From: CAMLJR01 sp964631955
GTDB lineage: Bacteria > Pseudomonadota > Gammaproteobacteria > Pseudomonadales > CAMLJR01
Direction: 5' to 3'
Length of the DNA stretch: 64,000 nt
Assembly (NCBI GenBank): GCA_964631955.1
Contig: CAZWBA010000003.1
Location: 248,001-312,000 of the forward strand
The notes under the pieces were generated by a model. That model did no database searches. It saw only the letters and a list, made by a program, of their open reading frames with translations, and was not told the DNA's origin. Below, piece by piece: positions 61,609 to 64,000 of this stretch (positions are counted from its first letter, which is position 1; each line of letters begins with the position of its first letter). The position numbers and the translations under genes were made by a program.

Positions 61609-62226
61609 TCAATATTCGACAGGAATGGGATCGAGCGAGCGCCACAGATACCACGTCGCCACCGTTGCCCACGGCGTAAATAATTCGAGATATTCGTGCA
61701 CCTGTTGCCGACTGATGCGTTCACCGGCGAAATAATGTTTTTCCACCGCGCGGATCAGACCGATATCGTCGACCGGCCACACATTGGGTCGCATGAGATA
61801 AAAAATCAGAAACATTTCGGCGGTCCAGCGACCGATGCCCCTGACATCGCACAATTCCGCGATAACCGCTTCATCCTCCATCGCATGCCAGCGGCGCGGT
61901 TTGATTTTTCCGGTAACGAAGTGCGTGGAAAGATCGCGCAGATATAAAATTTTCTGACGCGACAATCCCGCGGTGCGCAGCGTTTCATCGCTCACCGCCA
62001 ATACATTTTCCGGAGTGGTTTTTTCGACGGCGCTTTCGAATTTATTCCATACCGATTGCGCCGCCTTCACCGAAATCTGCTGACCGACGATGGCACGCGC
62101 CAGCGTCTGGAACGGATTGCCGCGCGTGCGCAGCGCGGCTTCGGGATAACTCGCGATAAGTTTTTTCATCACCTTGCAGCGCCGGCTCAAATGCGCGCAG
62201 GCTTTCTGCCAGTATTCGGGTGTCAT
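61609..62226 (-). CDS. DNA-3-methyladenine glycosylase II (AlkA/HhH-GPD type)
   Basis: A 205-residue base-excision repair enzyme removing alkylated purines. The helix-hairpin-helix is LCDVRGIGRWTAEMFL (about 125-140) and the catalytic Asp is Asp154 in PVDDIGL. FQTLARAIVGQQISVKAAQS is the family's first core helix pair. It lacks the N-terminal domain of E. coli AlkA, so it is the short form common in many bacteria. It lies 15 bp after the AI-2E-type gene on the same strand, so they may be cotranscribed. Confidence 0.93.
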   Translation of the reverse strand: MTPEYWQKACAHLSRRCKVMKKLIASYPEAALRTRGNPFQTLARAIVGQQISVKAAQSVWNKFESAVEKTTPENVLAVSDETLRTAGLSRQKILYLRDLSTHFVTGKIKPRRWHAMEDEAVIAELCDVRGIGRWTAEMFLIFYLMRPNVWPVDDIGLIRAVEKHYFAGERISRQQVHEYLELFTPWATVATWYLWRSLDPIPVEY

Positions 62227-62241
62227 CGCAGCGGACAGACT

Positions 62242-63282
62242 CTATGGATTGAAATCGCGCATGAAAATATCCCAGAACACGATGAAGACTCCGGTGATCA
62301 GCGGCCCCAGCACAAAACCGTTGAGGCCGAACACGGCGATGCCGCCGAGGGTGGAAAGCAGGACGAGATAATCGGGAATCTGCGTCGAGCGACCGACCAG
62401 AATCGGGCGCAATAAATTATCGACGAGGCCGATCACGCCGGCGCCGAATGCAATCAGAACCAGCCCCTGCCACACCGCGCCGGACATCAGAAAATAAATC
62501 GCAACCGGACCCCACACCAGCGCCGAACCCACCGAAGGCAGCAGCGATGCGAACGCCATCACCACGCCCCACAACAGCGCCGCCTCGACATTGAATACCC
62601 AGAAAATGAAACCGCCGAGCGTGCCCTGCACGGCAGCGACGACCATATTGCCCTTGATGGTCGCTGCGGTGACTTCGGTAATTTTTCGCAGCAGCTGCCG
62701 TTCGCGCTGATCGCCGAGCGGCAGTGCCCGAATCAATAATTCAATGAGCGATTCGCCGTCGCGCATGAAAAAAAATGCGAGGTACAACATCAAAATGAAG
62801 CTGATGCAGAACCGCGCGGCATTGTTGCCGAAGGTCAGCGCCTGCGACGTCATGTAACTGCCCGCTTCCTTCACCGCCGTCATCAGATACGATTGCAGAT
62901 CGCTGAAATTGACACCCAGCGGTTCGATGACCCGATGCAGTGCGGGAATACTGCCTTTGGCCTTATCGATGTATTCGTTCGGATTGATTTCGCCGTTGTG
63001 AAAGCGCTCGTACAGATCGCGCCCTTCCTGCACCAGCGAAAACGTCAGAAACAGCAGCGGCAGAATGACCATAAGTGTGCTGAGTAACAGAACGGTGAGC
63101 GCGAGCAGGTTGTTGCGCCCGCGAAAACGCGGTTCCAGGCGTTTCTGCAGCGGATGAAAAACAATGGCGATAACGGCGGCCCACATGATCGCGCCATAGA
63201 ACGGTTGCACGATCCATCCAAACAGCAAGGTGACGATAATCAGGAATATCAGAAATGAGGATTGGGCGAGTTTTTGCTGCAT
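62242..63282 (-). CDS. AI-2E/PerM-family membrane transporter
   Basis: A 346-residue membrane protein of the AI-2E transporter (TqsA/PerM/YdiK) family with about eight helices. N-terminal helix pairs (SSFLIFLIIVTLLFGWIVQP and FYGAIMWAAVIAIVFHPLQK) are followed by a soluble region (about 85-150) and the conserved GFIFWVFNVEAALLWGVVMA and LVDNLLRPILVGR stretches. The substrate cannot be read from sequence; members include AI-2 exporters and Na+/H+ antiporters. The ATG at 63282 is chosen with GGAAG upstream; an in-frame ATG at 63321 is less likely. Confidence 0.9.
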   Translation of the reverse strand: MQQKLAQSSFLIFLIIVTLLFGWIVQPFYGAIMWAAVIAIVFHPLQKRLEPRFRGRNNLLALTVLLLSTLMVILPLLFLTFSLVQEGRDLYERFHNGEINPNEYIDKAKGSIPALHRVIEPLGVNFSDLQSYLMTAVKEAGSYMTSQALTFGNNAARFCISFILMLYLAFFFMRDGESLIELLIRALPLGDQRERQLLRKITEVTAATIKGNMVVAAVQGTLGGFIFWVFNVEAALLWGVVMAFASLLPSVGSALVWGPVAIYFLMSGAVWQGLVLIAFGAGVIGLVDNLLRPILVGRSTQIPDYLVLLSTLGGIAVFGLNGFVLGPLITGVFIVFWDIFMRDFNP

Positions 63283-63365
63283 GAGTCTTCCATTGATTGC
63301 GCCTATACTGGCCGACAGCATGCGTATTTTTTCAGGAAATTAAAAGCCCCGCCGAGGATCGAATC

Positions 63366-63827
63366 ATGACTCCCATTCACTGCAGACAACGGCCTGGTAT
63401 TTTTGATTTAACGCTCGTTATTTTTGCCTTATCGACCGCTGCCGGCGCAGCTTATGCGGCGGATACGCCCGCGCAGGACAGCAAGCGCTGCATTCCGATC
63501 AAGGATATCCGCCGCACCGAAGTGATCGATGATCAAAATATTCTGTTTCATCTGAGGAACAAAAAAACCTACAACAATCATCTGCCGCACCGTTGCGGCG
63601 GACTGGCGTATGCGAAAGCTTTCAAATACGAAACAGCGCAGAGCGAGCTGTGCAATGTCGATATCATTTCGGTCATCAATACAACGACGGGCACGCTGAT
63701 GCCGGGCGCTTCGTGTGCGCTGGGATTATTCGAACGCGTCGAAGCCAAATCGACCGACACCAAACCCTCACATTCTTCAGCGGGCGATTCCGATATTGAC
63801 GGCTCGCAGAAAAGCGCGACGGATTAA
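63366..63827 (+). CDS. Small secreted Cys-containing protein of unknown function
   Basis: A 153-residue protein with a Sec signal peptide (about 1-32, ending GAAYAADTP). The mature part has four cysteines: KRCIPIKDIRRTEVIDDQ, HRCGGLAYAKAF, SELCNVDIIS and ASCALGLFE; the pattern suggests two disulfides. Similar small proteins are common in Xanthomonadales and Nevskiales-type genomes (from memory) as uncharacterised families; I do not recognise a function. The C-terminal 25 residues are Ser/Thr/Asp-rich. Its TAA overlaps the stop of the convergent next gene by two bases. Confidence 0.75.
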   Translation: MTPIHCRQRPGIFDLTLVIFALSTAAGAAYAADTPAQDSKRCIPIKDIRRTEVIDDQNILFHLRNKKTYNNHLPHRCGGLAYAKAFKYETAQSELCNVDIISVINTTTGTLMPGASCALGLFERVEAKSTDTKPSHSSAGDSDIDGSQKSATD

Positions 63828-64000
63828 AGCAGCCAGTGCATCAGTGCAAACCAGAGCGGCAGCGTCGCCAGCGACACAATTAAACCGAACCCCACCGCTG
63901 CCGTGCACAACCGCGGCGCAAGATTGCTGCTGATGGCCATGATGGCCGCCGTAACCATCGTCGGCATCGCCGCTTCGAATACAGTGACGCGAGCCGCCAG
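63824..64000 (-). CDS. AEC-family transporter, C-terminal end (cut by window edge)
   Basis: The minus-strand frame ends LWFALMHWLL and contains TVFEAAMPTMVTAAIMA and GFGLIVSLATLPLW. These match the last two helices of auxin-efflux-carrier (AEC) permeases, where ExAMPxM is a conserved element. Only the last 58 codons are in the window. The substrate is unknown; family members carry malonate, malate or other small acids. Its stop overlaps the stop of the convergent secreted-protein gene. Confidence 0.8.
   Translation of the reverse strand: MAARVTVFEAAMPTMVTAAIMAISSNLAPRLCTAAVGFGLIVSLATLPLWFALMHWLL

Noticed and set aside
1..64000. tRNA/rRNA genes, CRISPR arrays, complete insertion sequences
   Set aside because: Looked for regularly spaced repeats, transposase motifs and tRNA-like cloverleaf sequences in the intergenic regions and found none that I can support.

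Overview
The window looks like the chromosome of a Gammaproteobacterium. Its left half carries a housekeeping block in the order familiar from the origin-proximal region of Pseudomonas: plsC, gmhB, glyS/glyQ, an lpxL-type acyltransferase, rsmB-fmt-def, a LysM protein, dprA, tsaC, hemF, aroE, then prlC with a YheV-like zinc ribbon, and coxB-ctaD. Split glyQ/glyS, aerobic hemF, an Lhr helicase, Bfd/Bfr and two RND pumps also fit. I cannot name a genus from sequence alone. I see no tRNA, rRNA, CRISPR array, prophage or complete insertion sequence.

Layout. 1-2 kb: aa3-type cytochrome oxidase subunits I (cut by the window edge) and II (with a fused cytochrome c domain). 2.4-9.7 kb: a minus-strand series lysM-dprA-tsaC-hemF-aroE-prlC-yheV. 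9.9-12.7 kb: def-fmt-rsmB on the plus strand. 12.9-16.8 kb: a PAS-GGDEF-EAL protein where trkA usually sits, a 170-bp MITE-like inverted-repeat element, djlA and lpxL. 16.9-22.8 kb: glyQ-glyS, a palindromic repeat, gmhB-plsC-MFS. 22.8-28.1 kb: an iron module (TonB receptor, Fur-box-like site, bfd, bfr, Atm1-type ABC exporter) plus two very small exported-protein candidates. 28.3-31.4 kb: an LtaS/sulfatase-family membrane enzyme and xthA. 31.4-37 kb: two tandem paralogous 7TMR-DISM hybrid histidine kinases. 37.3-39 kb: two small membrane proteins and a kinase-like protein. 39.1-46.2 kb: a MexEF-OprN-like RND operon, divergent from a TetR regulator with two palindromic sites between them; a second copy of the palindromic repeat lies inside the operon. 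46.3-50.7 kb: lhr. 50.8-55.9 kb: an SGNH lipoprotein and a second, MexHI-like RND pair without an outer-membrane factor. 56-58.9 kb: an Xre/ParS-RES toxin-antitoxin pair, an HSL-type esterase and a CobB-like sirtuin. 58.9-64 kb: a sulfate-binding protein, a two-module lipoprotein with a clear terminator, an AlkA-type glycosylase, an AI-2E/PerM permease, a small secreted protein and the end of an AEC transporter.

How the genes work together. The first half is core metabolism: translation initiation and formyl-methionine processing, tRNA charging and threonylcarbamoylation, heme, shikimate, lipid A/heptose and phospholipid synthesis, respiration. The second half is envelope, stress and export: iron uptake and storage, drug efflux, signalling, repair and a toxin-antitoxin pair. 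The features least explained by known genes are the intergenic palindromic elements at 14.8, 20.0, 39.0 and 43.8 kb, the tandem hybrid kinases without an output partner, and the NAD-themed RES/sirtuin neighbourhood.
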